From: Bryobacteraceae bacterium
GTDB taxonomy: Bacteria > Acidobacteriota > Terriglobia > Bryobacterales > Bryobacteraceae
NCBI GenBank assembly: GCA_026129905.1
Contig: JAHCHE010000020.1
Coordinates: 111,541-175,540, forward strand
Direction of reading: 5' to 3'
DNA: 64,000 bases
In this document: positions 50,900-60,647 of the stretch, in pieces
How positions within the stretch are numbered: the first letter of the stretch is position 1
Layout: the number at the start of each line of letters is the position of its first letter
Made by a program: the position numbers and the translations under genes
The notes under the pieces: model-generated
What the model was told of the DNA's origin: nothing
Databases searched by the model: none
What the model saw: the letters and a program-made list of their open reading frames with translations, nothing else

Positions 50900-53800
50900 T
50901 TAGTAGGTGGCGACAATCTCGATCTCGCCGCGGCGGGGAAGGCGGATTTCGTCGCCGGAGAAATCGCCCCAGAACTGCCGGTTGACCTGCACCTGGCGCA
51001 GTGGTTTGCCGGAGGGATGCGGCAGGCGCAGGAGAACGTCGGCCGCCTTCGCCTCGGACGGAAGCGTCACGCGGGCGGTGATCTTGTCCTGGGCCGCTTC
51101 GGCGGACAGCGAGACATCGCCGAAGAAGGTGCGGGCGCCGTCGACGGCCAGTTTCCTGCCGGGCGCGAACCAGTGGCGCGGCGCGCCGTCGAGCAGGCGC
51201 AGCTCGTCCTGTGGCGTTTCCTCGAGGGTCTCCCGCACCAGCGCCATGCGCAGCATTTGCAGCGCCATGCCGGGGCCGGCCGAAAGCGGTTCGCCCTCGG
51301 AGTTGAGCCAGCCTTGAAATCCCCAGTCCCAGAAGTTGCGGCGATGCTCGCGCCACGCGGCGGCGTGTTCGGTGCGCAGCGGCCAGACGCCGGCCACTTC
51401 CGGGAAGCTGTAGAGGTTCTCCGACATGCCGTGCGCGAGGATGCCGTAGAGCGAGGTCAGAAATTCCTCGCGCTGGCCGCGCTCGAGGAGGTTCTCGTAG
51501 TAGCCTTTGCCGTAGATCTGATCCAAACCGATCGTGAAACGGACGAGGCCGGCCAGGATGCCGCCGCGCTGGTCCATGTAGTCCGCCACCCAGGCCGAGC
51601 GCGGATCGTCGTTCTCAAACAGCTTCAGCTCGAGGAAGCAGGGCGCGAACAGGTTCCAGTAATTGCCGAGGTAAACCCAGGTATTGGCGGCGGGGACGTC
51701 GATGCCGAGCATGGCGTAGGAGGGTTCCTTTTCCATGTAGGCGGCGCCTTCGCCCACCTCGAACGACATGGGAAGGAACGGCGGCCGGCTCTTCCGGTCC
51801 GCGAGGCCGTCGGCCAGGTCCCACAGACGCTTGCGATAGCGGTCCGCTTCCCGCTGGTAGCGGTCCGCTTGTTCGCGGCGGCCGAGGATGCGGAAGGCGA
51901 GCGCCGTATCCTGCAAGCCGCGCCAGCAGGTGGCGTTCGAATACAGGCTGTAGGCCGGGGTGTGGATGTCGCCGCCATAAGCGTGCCGGGGCAGGATGCC
52001 GCCGTACTTGGGGTCCGTGTTGGCGTCGATGGTTTGAATAGTCCACTCGGCGGCGGCCTCCAGCGCGGGGGCGATTTCCTCCAACCAGGCGCGGTCGCCG
52101 GTGAGCCGATAGATCGTGACGGCGTAGAATGGCGCCAGGCCGTTCCGGTACTGGTGGTGGTAGTTCTTCTTGTCCATGTGCCGCGGCGAGAGCATGATGG
52201 ACAAGATCTTCCGGGCCTCCGCAGGGTAGCCGGACTGCGCCAGCGCGACCGCGGGCCAGCCTTCCTCCAGGCCGAAGTAGGATTCGTAGGAATACGCGCC
52301 GTATTGGACAACGGAGTCGCCGTCGAGCGTCGTGATGAGCGATTGCGCCAGCAGGTTCCGGTAAATCGCGTTCAGCTCCGGCTCGGGGAGTTCGATGCGC
52401 ATGCCTTCGTTGAGCTTCCGGTCCCAATACGCGCGGAACTGCCGGAGCGACGCCGCCCAGTCGAAGCCCCGGAGTTCCTCTGGAGATTTCACGGAAGTCT
52501 CCACGGAAGGAACCAAGAATCGGATGGATTTCGTTTCTTTCGGACCTAACGCCAGAGGAAAGCTCAGGTGATGTTCCAGCGGGGTCCCGCCCCATTCGCC
52601 GGGCGTTTCCGAATACAGGACGACGTCGCCGCCGGCGGACCGCACGGACCGGCGATCGCCATCCAGCGCGTAGCCCGTCAAGTCCGGCGAATAGGAAAGC
52701 GGATGGGGCGATTTCGGCTTGTAGGGCCGGCGGCCCATGGCGAGCGTCAGCACCGTCTTCACGGGCGCCGGGGATTCGTTGGTCACCAAGACCTCGGCGG
52801 CCGTACCGTATGCCTGCTGATCCGGCGAGGTCACCCAGAGCTTCGCTTCAAATCGGACGCCCGCGTGAGTGGAGGTGGTCACGGTGGCGGGGAGGTAGCC
52901 GTCGAGGTAGCGGGTGTCCGTGGCCGCCCAGTCCGCCCCGAACGGGACCTTGTCCGGGCCGGCGGCGAAGGCGAACCATCGGTCCAGAACCGGCTTGTCC
53001 GGCGCGGGGGGCGTCGTCTCCGTCATCAGAAACGTCCCGTTCCAATTGACCATCGTCTCTTTCAGGTCGGCCGGGCGGCCGATGGCCGTTTTGGCGAAGT
53101 CGAGAGGCAGCATCAGGCCGCGCATAGCGCCAAGGTCCGGTTCCGCCAGACCGCGGAATCGGGCGCCAAGAACGTCGGTCCGGGCGCGCTGCGCTTCCCG
53201 GAAATAGTGCCCGGCGGAGGAGTCCAGATAGCCGCGCAAGCTTTGGATGGTTCCCAGCCCCGAAGCCGCTCGAATTCTGGTGGTAGAGACGGGCAGGAAA
53301 CGCGCCGCGCCTGGTTCCCGAGACGGGATCGGCTCGACGCCGCGCCAGCGGACGCCGTCCCACCATTCGACGCGGAGCTCTTCGCGAGGCGGGTCCGATT
53401 CGACGCGGCTGACAAGCATCCGCTTCGGCCATTGGACTTCGGCCGCCGGTCCGGGCGCAATGCGCGCGCCGGTCTCCGGGACCGCAAGGTTCGCTCCCGG
53501 TTCGAGCCAGGCCGGCGTTTGCGGAACGGGTCCCACGACGCGCAATTCCGGGCCAGAGAGCGCGGGAGAACCCGGTCCGGCGCGCATGGCGCGGACGGCG
53601 AAACATCGATGCCACGCCTCTTCGTTCGCGGGCTGGGTGAACAGAACGCGAAGGCGATCGGTCTCGACCGGGGCGAAGCGGTAGCGCCAGCGCGAGGTTC
53701 CGCTCTCTTGCAGCGCGGCGAATGCGGCGCGCTCACGATAGTCAATTTCGATGGCTGCGGGAACGGCGCGCCACTCCTTGCCGGTCCAGTATTGAAGCGA

Positions 53801-54052
53801 CTGTCCGCCGGCGGAGGGTTCGTACGCGCGGCCGCCGAGCGTGGCGTAGTCGATGGTGAATTCGCCGAGTTTCTGAGGGGCGGACCAGCTCAGGCCGGCG
53901 TCCACGGGATCACTATGGGGACCCTGGCAGAGCATCTCCGCGGCGCGAGGATCAGCGGCGGCGATCGAAAGGCTTCGGGATTCGGGCGTCCAGGAGCGGG
54001 CTTCGGGCTGGACCGCCGCCAGAGAGGAAAGCAGCAGAGCAACGATCAGCAT
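50900..54052 (-). CDS. Large exported (alpha/alpha)6-barrel glycoside-hydrolase-like protein
   Basis: A 1050-aa protein with a signal peptide (LIVALLLSSLAAVQ). The first ~300 residues look like beta-rich carbohydrate-binding or discoidin-like modules (SLQYWTGKEWRAVPAAIEID, WWDGVRWRGVEPI); a beta-supersandwich follows, and from about residue 520 helical repeats with Trp/Tyr-rich loops resemble six-hairpin glycosidases (YGAYSYESYFGLEEGWPAVA, YHHQYRNGLAPFYAVTIY, NATCWRGLQDTALAF, YMDQRGGILAGLVRFTIGL). A short beta domain closes the protein (VQVNRQFWGDF). The design is related to the 929-aa gene product at 56153. First gene of the minus operon; a carbohydrate substrate is likely but not identifiable. 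Confidence 0.75.
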   Translation of the reverse strand: MLIVALLLSSLAAVQPEARSWTPESRSLSIAAADPRAAEMLCQGPHSDPVDAGLSWSAPQKLGEFTIDYATLGGRAYEPSAGGQSLQYWTGKEWRAVPAAIEIDYRERAAFAALQESGTSRWRYRFAPVETDRLRVLFTQPANEEAWHRCFAVRAMRAGPGSPALSGPELRVVGPVPQTPAWLEPGANLAVPETGARIAPGPAAEVQWPKRMLVSRVESDPPREELRVEWWDGVRWRGVEPIPSREPGAARFLPVSTTRIRAASGLGTIQSLRGYLDSSAGHYFREAQRARTDVLGARFRGLAEPDLGAMRGLMLPLDFAKTAIGRPADLKETMVNWNGTFLMTETTPPAPDKPVLDRWFAFAAGPDKVPFGADWAATDTRYLDGYLPATVTTSTHAGVRFEAKLWVTSPDQQAYGTAAEVLVTNESPAPVKTVLTLAMGRRPYKPKSPHPLSYSPDLTGYALDGDRRSVRSAGGDVVLYSETPGEWGGTPLEHHLSFPLALGPKETKSIRFLVPSVETSVKSPEELRGFDWAASLRQFRAYWDRKLNEGMRIELPEPELNAIYRNLLAQSLITTLDGDSVVQYGAYSYESYFGLEEGWPAVALAQSGYPAEARKILSIMLSPRHMDKKNYHHQYRNGLAPFYAVTIYRLTGDRAWLEEIAPALEAAAEWTIQTIDANTDPKYGGILPRHAYGGDIHTPAYSLYSNATCWRGLQDTALAFRILGRREQADRYQREADRYRKRLWDLADGLADRKSRPPFLPMSFEVGEGAAYMEKEPSYAMLGIDVPAANTWVYLGNYWNLFAPCFLELKLFENDDPRSAWVADYMDQRGGILAGLVRFTIGLDQIYGKGYYENLLERGQREEFLTSLYGILAHGMSENLYSFPEVAGVWPLRTEHAAAWREHRRNFWDWGFQGWLNSEGEPLSAGPGMALQMLRMALVRETLEETPQDELRLLDGAPRHWFAPGRKLAVDGARTFFGDVSLSAEAAQDKITARVTLPSEAKAADVLLRLPHPSGKPLRQVQVNRQFWGDFSGDEIRLPRRGEIEIVATY

Positions 54053-54178
54053 AGGCTTCCGTCAGTATGCGGGAGGCGCGACTCCGATTATGCCGCCGCG
54101 GGGCCATCGCGTTCAAACGGTTGAACAGTTTCGTGAGCCGGGCCGGCAGTTCATTGACCGAGTCGAGCGGGCGCGGTT

Positions 54179-55396
54179 ATGATCCAGGCGATGCGAACGA
54201 AGCTAGGGGCGATCGTAATCGCGCTGGCGGGTCTGACGGCCCAGGCGCAGCCGGTGCGTATCAGCGCGTGGTACTGGCTGAACACCGCGCCGAAAAACGA
54301 ATGGGAGCGCGACTTCCGCAAGATGCAGGACCTCGGCTTCACGGACGTGGTGCTGTGCTGGGGCCTGGATGCGGCGGCGTTCGGACTGCGGATTCGCGAC
54401 ACCAAGGACGCGATGGAGTACGCGCGCCGCGCGAAGCTGGGCGCGTACATGGTGTTCTGGCACCCGACGCACAATTCACTGGAGCGGAAGCCGGAGTTTC
54501 AGCAGGTGGACGCGGCGGGCAAGCTGCGCTTCGCCTTCGACGTGTTCAACCCGAAGTGGCGCCAGACGCAATGGAAGGAGTACCTGCAACGGGTGGCGAA
54601 GGCGTACAAGGACGAGCCGGCGATGGCGGGCTACGTCTTCGACGATTCGTTCGGCATCGGGCCGATCGGCAGCTTCGGCGGCAAGGGCGGCCCGCGCGAG
54701 CAGGAGATCATCTCGTACGGGGAGTTCGAACGGAAGGCGTTCGGGGAGGATCCGCCCCGCAAGAAATCGGACCCGCGTTGGGAGAAGTGGGTCCAGGCGC
54801 GGGCCGGCTGGTGGGAGGACTGGGCGCGCGATACGGTGGCGTACATCCGGGAGATCGATCCGAATCCGAAGCACGAGATCTACCTGGAGGACGAGGCCCA
54901 CGTGCTGGAGGCCGCCAAGCGCGATTCGGTGGGCCTGGAATTCGGGCGCCTGGCCAAGCACTTCGACGTCGTCGCCGCCTACACGGCCACGTCATGGGAA
55001 GGTCCCGATTCCGGCGCGAAAGTCGCTCAGACCACGCGCGACGTGATCCGGAAGACGCGGGAGCTGCTGGGGGCGGACAAGAAGCTGATTTACACCTTCT
55101 GGGTGGCGAACCTGGTGGAGGAGCGCAACCCGGGGCCGGCCCGTTACCCGACCGTGGAGCAGATCCGGCTGATCGCCGACGCCGCGCTGGAGGCGGGCAT
55201 ACGGCACCTGGACATGTACGGCTACCGCATCGGCGAGTACCTGGTGAAAGAAGAGGACTGGCCGTCGGCGCGCCCCGGCACTGGGCCCACGTATCCGCTG
55301 ACCGGCCAGTTCCCGCAGAAGTTCCTTTGGGACCGGCCGGAACTCCACGACGGGCTGCGGGCGTATCTGCGGGGTCTCAATGCGCCTAAGAAATAA
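54179..55396 (+). CDS. Exported TIM-barrel protein, putative glycoside hydrolase
   Basis: A 405-aa protein with a signal peptide (KLGAIVIALAGLTAQAQ). It starts RISAWYWLNTAPKNEWERDF and QDLGFTDVVLCWGLD, as in (beta/alpha)8 glycosidases of the GH42/GH5-like clans; GYVFDDSFG around strand 4 and IYLEDEAHV near strand 6 are acidic positions that could be catalytic. I cannot place it in a numbered family. It opens a plus-strand operon: the SDR gene overlaps its end by 17 bases. It is divergent from the 1050-aa gene with a 126-base shared control region. Confidence 0.7.
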   Translation: MIQAMRTKLGAIVIALAGLTAQAQPVRISAWYWLNTAPKNEWERDFRKMQDLGFTDVVLCWGLDAAAFGLRIRDTKDAMEYARRAKLGAYMVFWHPTHNSLERKPEFQQVDAAGKLRFAFDVFNPKWRQTQWKEYLQRVAKAYKDEPAMAGYVFDDSFGIGPIGSFGGKGGPREQEIISYGEFERKAFGEDPPRKKSDPRWEKWVQARAGWWEDWARDTVAYIREIDPNPKHEIYLEDEAHVLEAAKRDSVGLEFGRLAKHFDVVAAYTATSWEGPDSGAKVAQTTRDVIRKTRELLGADKKLIYTFWVANLVEERNPGPARYPTVEQIRLIADAALEAGIRHLDMYGYRIGEYLVKEEDWPSARPGTGPTYPLTGQFPQKFLWDRPELHDGLRAYLRGLNAPKK

Positions 55397-56156
55397 GACC
55401 GCCCTGGTCACCGGCGCCGGCAACGGCATCGGCCGCGAGATTGCCATGCGGTTTGCCGCCGAGGGAGCGAGGATCTATTCGCTCGACCTGGACGCCGCGG
55501 GGAACGCCGGGACGGCGAAGCGGGTCCGGGACGCGGGCGGGTTCTCCGAAGCCATCGAGGGCGACGTGTCTTCGGCCGCCGACGTGGAACGGGCCTTTGC
55601 CGCGGCGGGACCGGTGGACATCCTGGTGAACAACGCCGCGGCGTGGGGCGGGGACGGCTGGCTTCACCAGGTCTCGGAGGAGAGCTGGGACCGGGTTGTC
55701 GCGGTCACGCTGAAGGGCGTCTTTCTCGCCAGCCGGGAAGCGCTGAAAACGATGATGCCGCGGCGGGAAGGCGTGATCGTCAACATCAGCTCGGTGAACG
55801 CGCTGGCCGGGATTCACCTGGCCGCGTACTCGGCCGCCAAGGGCGGCATCAACTCGCTGACTCGCGTGATGGCTTTGCAGTACGGGCCGTACGGGATACG
55901 GGTGAACGCCATCTGCCCGGGCACGATCATGACCGAGAGTTCGCGCCGCTACTACGACGAACACCGCGAGGCCGAGGCGGAGTTGCTCGCGCTCTATCCG
56001 GCGGGCCGTTTCGGCGAACCGGCCGACGTCGCGCATTGCGCGGTTTATCTCGCTTCCGAGGAAGCGCGATTTTTCAACGGCAGCATACTGACGCTGGACG
56101 GGGCGATGAGCGCCGTGCAGCGGATCCCATCGCTTCAGCCGCGGGAGGACTTATGA
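55380..56156 (+). CDS. Short-chain dehydrogenase/reductase
   Basis: A 258-aa NAD(P)-dependent classical SDR: cofactor motif TGAGNGIG, NNAAAWGG, the catalytic Ser in NISSVNALAG, YSAAKGG (Tyr-x3-Lys) and NAICPGTIMTES. The acidic residue in SLDLDAAG after strand 2 favours NAD(H). Sandwiched between two exported sugar-active proteins and translationally coupled to both (17-base and 4-base overlaps), it probably oxidises the released sugar or a derived alcohol in the cytoplasm. Substrate is not identifiable. Confidence 0.9.
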   Translation: MRLRNKTALVTGAGNGIGREIAMRFAAEGARIYSLDLDAAGNAGTAKRVRDAGGFSEAIEGDVSSAADVERAFAAAGPVDILVNNAAAWGGDGWLHQVSEESWDRVVAVTLKGVFLASREALKTMMPRREGVIVNISSVNALAGIHLAAYSAAKGGINSLTRVMALQYGPYGIRVNAICPGTIMTESSRRYYDEHREAEAELLALYPAGRFGEPADVAHCAVYLASEEARFFNGSILTLDGAMSAVQRIPSLQPREDL

Positions 56157-58942
56157 AATACGCTCTATTGCTGTTACTGCCTGCGCTGGCGTCCGGCGCG
56201 GACGGGCAGGCGAGCTTGAAAGTGCGCGTGTCGTGGGGACACGACGTGAAGCAGGCGACGCCGTATTACGTGAAAGCGACCCCCGCCACGGCCGGCGTGG
56301 AAGTGAAGGACGCCGCGGGCTACTCGCTGGAAGCGGGCGAAAGCGCGGCGGAAGGGGCATGGAAGACCTCGGCGGGGGCGGGCGACGTGGACGGCGTCGA
56401 GTTCACGGTTCTGTACCCGGAAGAAGCGGAGCGAAAGATCCAGGATCTCCACATCATCTGGGCCGATCTCATCGCGCATAGCGACGCCGACACCGCCAAC
56501 CGCCTGGCGAGGGACCCGGCCTTCCGCCCCAACGCCGCCAAGGTCAGGGTCCTGCTGAACGCCGAAGGGACGCGCGGGTTCACATTCAGCGTGGATCAGC
56601 TTCTCGACGAGGGCGCGCTATGGATTCCCTCGCTGGGCGTCTTGGTCGCGTCCGGGGAGCAACCGGTTTCGTTCGCCGATCACCAGAAACGCCTGACGCC
56701 GTGGAAAGGCAAGCGGGTGCTGGACCAGGTGCGCGCCGGACCCGAAGCGAGCTACGAAGAGTACACGGCTCTGTGGGAGGACATGGGCAGCCCGAGCTAC
56801 GTCCATCCCAGCCAGCCGCAGCCGGGGCACATCGTCTGCGTCACCTGGGACAGCGCGATCCCGAAGTTCGGCATCGACCGCGGCGCGGGAGTGTGGAACG
56901 ACTACGGCAATCCGGACCGCTTCCGCTTCTGGTTCGGATTCGGCGACCTGGAAAGCGGCATCGCGCGGACCTGGAAAAGCCAGCGGCTGGCCGACGGGCT
57001 GCCGGTGATCACAACCGTGTTTGAAGACGACGGCGTGCGCTACGAGGTGGAGCAGTTCGCCTATCCGCTGAACGGTCCGCCGAAGGAGCGGCGCGGCGAT
57101 ATCCCGATGGCGCTGCTCCAGAAGGTGAAGGTCACGGAATTGCGCGGCGAGGCCCGGCGGCTGCCGGTCACGATGGTCCACCGGCGGCAGGTCGCGCGGT
57201 ACGTCGACTCGACGATTCTCCAAGGCAGGCAGGGGAAGACGGCATTGTTCCGGTTCGCGTCGCAGAACCAGGTCCTGCTGGCGGTGGAAGGCGGAGACGG
57301 CGACGTGGCATGGAGCGGCGTCCGCGACTACCAGCGCGAGCAAAGACGGCTGAATGCCACGGTGTTCCTCGATCTCGGCGCCCGAGGTTCGCGGGAGTTC
57401 GTCGTCAAGCTCCCGTCGCCGGTTGTGAGCCAGGAAGACGAAGCAAAGCTGGTTGCCATCGACTACGACGCGGCGCGGAAGGCCACCGTCGGCTTCTGGT
57501 CCGATTACGTGGCGCGCGGCGCGAAGTTCGAGGTTCCCGAGAAAGTAGTGAACGACTTGTTCCGCGCCACGCTGTGGCACGCGCTGCGGCTGCCGCGGCG
57601 GCACGGCGGCGAAGGGGATGACGTGCAGATCGACCTGCCGTATTCGAACTTCGCCTACAGCCAGACCGGGACGCCGTGGCCGGTGAACCAGGCCGTCTAC
57701 GTGGATTACATGCTGTACGACCTGCGCGGTTACCACAAGATTTCGGCGGAAGAACTGGCGGCGCAGTACAGGAACAACCAGGAGGCCAACGGGCACGTGT
57801 CGGGGTTCGCCAATTGGGTCGTCTACACGCCCGGCATGATGTATGCGGCCGCGCAGAACTACCTGCTTTCCGGCGACCGCGCCGCGCTGGACAAGCTGAT
57901 GCCGGCCACGCTGAAGTCGATGGACTGGACGCTGGACCAGATCAAGGCCGCTTCCCGCCGCGAGGGCCCCACGCGAGGGCTGGTAACGGGCCCGCTGAAC
58001 GATGGCACAGGCACAGGCGTCTGGAGCTTCAACCAGGCTTACGTTTACGCGGGACTCGACATTCTCGGGCGGGCGCTGGACCTGGTGGGAAATCCCCGCG
58101 CGGGCGACGCGCTGGCCGCCGCGCGCGAGGTGAAGGGCTCGATTGCCGCCGGCTTCGGCGCCGGAGCGGCGCGTTCCCCGCTGGTGCAGCTTCGCGATCG
58201 CACCTGGGCGCCGTACGTGCCGTGCGAGGCGCGCACGTACGGGCGGATTCTCGACCAGTGGTACGCCACCGACGTCGATACGGGCGCCGTACACATGATC
58301 CGGCTGCAAGCCGTGCCTCCCGACGGGGAGCTGGCCGACAGCCTGCTGAACGACCACGAGGACAACCTCTACTATCGCGGCTGGGGCATCGCCAACGAGC
58401 CGGTCTACAATCAGCAGGGAACCGCATACCTGCTGCGCGACGAGGCGAAGGCCGCCATCCGTACCTTCTACAGCTACATGGCCAGCGCGTTCAGTCACTC
58501 CGCGCTGGAGCCGGTGGAGCACCGCTGGACGCACGGGCAGTATTTCGGGCCGCCTTCGACCGACGGCGCGTGGTTCGAGTTGTATCGCAACATGCTGGTG
58601 CGCGAGATGGACGCCGGGACGCTCCTGCTGGGCCAGGCCGCGCCGCGAAAGTGGCTGGAGGACGGCAAGAAGATCGCCGTTGAACGGGCGCCCACGCATT
58701 TCGGCAACCTGACCTACACGGTGGAAAGCAGCGCCGCGTCGGGAAAGATCACGGCGCGCGTCGAGCTGGCGGCGCGGCGGGCGCCCCAGACGCTGCTGGT
58801 GCGGCTGCGGCACCCCGAGTCGAGGCCGATGCAATCGGTGACGGTGAACGGCCGCAACTGGACCGAATTCGACCGCGACAAGGAGTGGGTGCGCATCAGT
58901 AGCCCGTCGGAGGCGCGCTACGAGGTGGTGGCGTCGTATTGA
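56153..58942 (+). CDS. Large exported (alpha/alpha)6-barrel glycoside-hydrolase-like protein, second copy
   Basis: 929 aa from the ATG at 56153 (CGGGAGGACTT upstream), with a signal peptide (YALLLLLPALASGADG). A beta-rich N-terminal part precedes helical-barrel segments: FRATLWHALRLPRRHGG, YSQTGTPWPVNQAVYVDYML, NQEANGHVSGFANWVVYTPG, AGLDILGRALDLVG, EPVEHRWTHGQYFGPPSTDG. The last 80 residues (VESSAASGKITARVELAARR, VTVNGRNWTEFD) match the C-terminal design of the 1050-aa protein (LSAEAAQDKITARVTLPSEA, VQVNRQFWGDF). Probably a periplasmic or outer-surface glycosidase. Its last 47 bases overlap the convergent glycosyltransferase gene. Confidence 0.75.
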   Translation: MKYALLLLLPALASGADGQASLKVRVSWGHDVKQATPYYVKATPATAGVEVKDAAGYSLEAGESAAEGAWKTSAGAGDVDGVEFTVLYPEEAERKIQDLHIIWADLIAHSDADTANRLARDPAFRPNAAKVRVLLNAEGTRGFTFSVDQLLDEGALWIPSLGVLVASGEQPVSFADHQKRLTPWKGKRVLDQVRAGPEASYEEYTALWEDMGSPSYVHPSQPQPGHIVCVTWDSAIPKFGIDRGAGVWNDYGNPDRFRFWFGFGDLESGIARTWKSQRLADGLPVITTVFEDDGVRYEVEQFAYPLNGPPKERRGDIPMALLQKVKVTELRGEARRLPVTMVHRRQVARYVDSTILQGRQGKTALFRFASQNQVLLAVEGGDGDVAWSGVRDYQREQRRLNATVFLDLGARGSREFVVKLPSPVVSQEDEAKLVAIDYDAARKATVGFWSDYVARGAKFEVPEKVVNDLFRATLWHALRLPRRHGGEGDDVQIDLPYSNFAYSQTGTPWPVNQAVYVDYMLYDLRGYHKISAEELAAQYRNNQEANGHVSGFANWVVYTPGMMYAAAQNYLLSGDRAALDKLMPATLKSMDWTLDQIKAASRREGPTRGLVTGPLNDGTGTGVWSFNQAYVYAGLDILGRALDLVGNPRAGDALAAAREVKGSIAAGFGAGAARSPLVQLRDRTWAPYVPCEARTYGRILDQWYATDVDTGAVHMIRLQAVPPDGELADSLLNDHEDNLYYRGWGIANEPVYNQQGTAYLLRDEAKAAIRTFYSYMASAFSHSALEPVEHRWTHGQYFGPPSTDGAWFELYRNMLVREMDAGTLLLGQAAPRKWLEDGKKIAVERAPTHFGNLTYTVESSAASGKITARVELAARRAPQTLLVRLRHPESRPMQSVTVNGRNWTEFDRDKEWVRISSPSEARYEVVASY

Positions 58943-60647
58943 GGCGAGATAGCGGGCGCTGCCGAGAGGTTGGCGGCAGGCTATCGGAAGCGCGCATTGG
59001 GCTCGGCTGGAGTTCCAGAACAATGACATTGGGAGTTCGCATCACCACGGCGAGCCAGGCGGGAATTCTGCCATCGCGGATGTACTGAAGTAGCGGCGAA
59101 TCCTTATATTCCACAGCGTTGATGTTTCGATAGATGATTAGGAACCGCGCTCTATAGCGCGCCATCGCCTCGTGCACCGCACGTTCGTGCCATACCTGGC
59201 CGCTCATATTCAGAGAGCCAAAACTCAAGACGGGTCTCCCTAACACATAACTCGTGGCGTGCCCCCTAACCGCGGAGATCATCTCATCTTTAGAAGAGCG
59301 CCGCTCCAACCATTGCCGCACCGTCAAACCCGAAGCCGTCCCATCCCCAAGCCACCGCTGCACACGGACATGAACCGGTTCGTTCTTTGACGCATGCAGG
59401 ATGTTACGGCTGCCCACGCCATACGATATAAGGAGGATGCCGATGCCTGCCAGGAAGGCATAGTGGATGCGCGTGGTGCGGATGCGCACGAATGTTTCCT
59501 GCGCCAGGGAGGTTGCCACGAGTAAAGCGACCGGGAGCAGCGGATACAGATACCTGGCGTAGGTCGAAATGACGCTGAACGTGCAGACATAAACAAGCGC
59601 CGCCGCATAGATCACCAGGTACAAGATTGGGAAGATAAGCAGCGGGGAAGGACGCAGAATTCTTCGGGAACGCCAAAGTGCCCACAGCGGCGGCGCGATT
59701 ACCAGGATACCGCCAGCCACAACCGTCGCCTGGAGCGTTTTGAAACTCGCATCGAAAACAACACTGTACATGCAACGAATCAGCTCGTCTGTCACCCGCC
59801 CAATCCCGTTGTAAACCTCCCTCTCAAGGCCTGCTTTCCAGCCGTCGGCAATCACTACGTTGCGTAACATTGTCGCCAAAATAAACGACAAGGATATGCT
59901 GGTTGTCAGCAGCGCCTTCGCATTCGACCGGCTACGGTCGTACAGGAACTTTCCGAGAAAATATCCGAATACGGCGACAAAAAGAAATAACCCGGCGTAG
60001 CGGACGACGTAGGAGGCTCCAATGAGGAGATTCGCTCCAATGAGGGCGCGCGGATCGGAGAAGGCAGGAAGACCCAGTGACGCCTTCTCGTGTTTGATGA
60101 CGAGAAGAACGGCCCCCATCGTTAAAGCTGTGAAGAGCGTTTCGGTCATCAGCGAAACGCCTAATCGCAATGCCACGGGGTTGAAAAGCGCCACGAGCAT
60201 CATTATCCGCGTGGCCACCTTTCCGAGGTCCAAGAGCCTTGCTCCGTACCACAAGAGAACAAGTGTTGCCACATAACCGGCGCCGGACAATAAAGCTCCC
60301 GCTTCTTCAATCGTCAATCCGAGGAGACTGATTAGGGCAATCAACAGCGGGTAACCAACGGGGTAGTGCACCATCGGCGCAGGCACAGCCCCCGTTTGCC
60401 GATCGCTACCGAAATGGATGATGGAAGTTGTAAGCCCGTTGCCTGCCCTAAAATTGTCCGCCACATTTAAATAGTGATAGCTGTCATTGGTCATCTCAAT
60501 TCCATGAACCTGGAAGCCGATGACGAGCAATAGGATCGCCACAGCGGCCCAAACAGCAGCTTCTTTTGTGTTCAGGTCTCGAGAGATTGATTTCCTGACG
60601 CCACTTGGGCGCCAGGAAAAGCAGTTTTGAATGGGATATCCGAACAA
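58896..60647 (-). CDS. GT-C fold membrane glycosyltransferase (family 39-like)
   Basis: A 583-aa protein with about 11 membrane segments, starting at TTG 60647 (no ATG precedes the first membrane helix AAVWAAVAILLLVIG). The first periplasmic loop TNDSYHYLNVADNF carries an acidic pair where GT-C enzymes bind the lipid-linked sugar, and VHYPVGYPLL follows. The C-terminal part is a soluble domain. Such enzymes move sugars from polyprenyl phosphate to proteins or lipids. Base composition is lower in G+C than the surroundings: 55% at 59881-59940 and 43% at 60421-60480, against 72% at 58201-58260 (counted by eye). That suggests acquisition. The end overlaps the convergent gene by 47 bases. Confidence 0.75.
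   Translation of the reverse strand: MFGYPIQNCFSWRPSGVRKSISRDLNTKEAAVWAAVAILLLVIGFQVHGIEMTNDSYHYLNVADNFRAGNGLTTSIIHFGSDRQTGAVPAPMVHYPVGYPLLIALISLLGLTIEEAGALLSGAGYVATLVLLWYGARLLDLGKVATRIMMLVALFNPVALRLGVSLMTETLFTALTMGAVLLVIKHEKASLGLPAFSDPRALIGANLLIGASYVVRYAGLFLFVAVFGYFLGKFLYDRSRSNAKALLTTSISLSFILATMLRNVVIADGWKAGLEREVYNGIGRVTDELIRCMYSVVFDASFKTLQATVVAGGILVIAPPLWALWRSRRILRPSPLLIFPILYLVIYAAALVYVCTFSVISTYARYLYPLLPVALLVATSLAQETFVRIRTTRIHYAFLAGIGILLISYGVGSRNILHASKNEPVHVRVQRWLGDGTASGLTVRQWLERRSSKDEMISAVRGHATSYVLGRPVLSFGSLNMSGQVWHERAVHEAMARYRARFLIIYRNINAVEYKDSPLLQYIRDGRIPAWLAVVMRTPNVIVLELQPSPMRASDSLPPTSRQRPLSRLNTTPPPRSAPPTGY

Noticed and set aside
56618..59029. An 803-codon minus-strand frame opposite the 929-aa exported protein
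   Set aside because: Shadow of codon bias; no domain, signal or start support.
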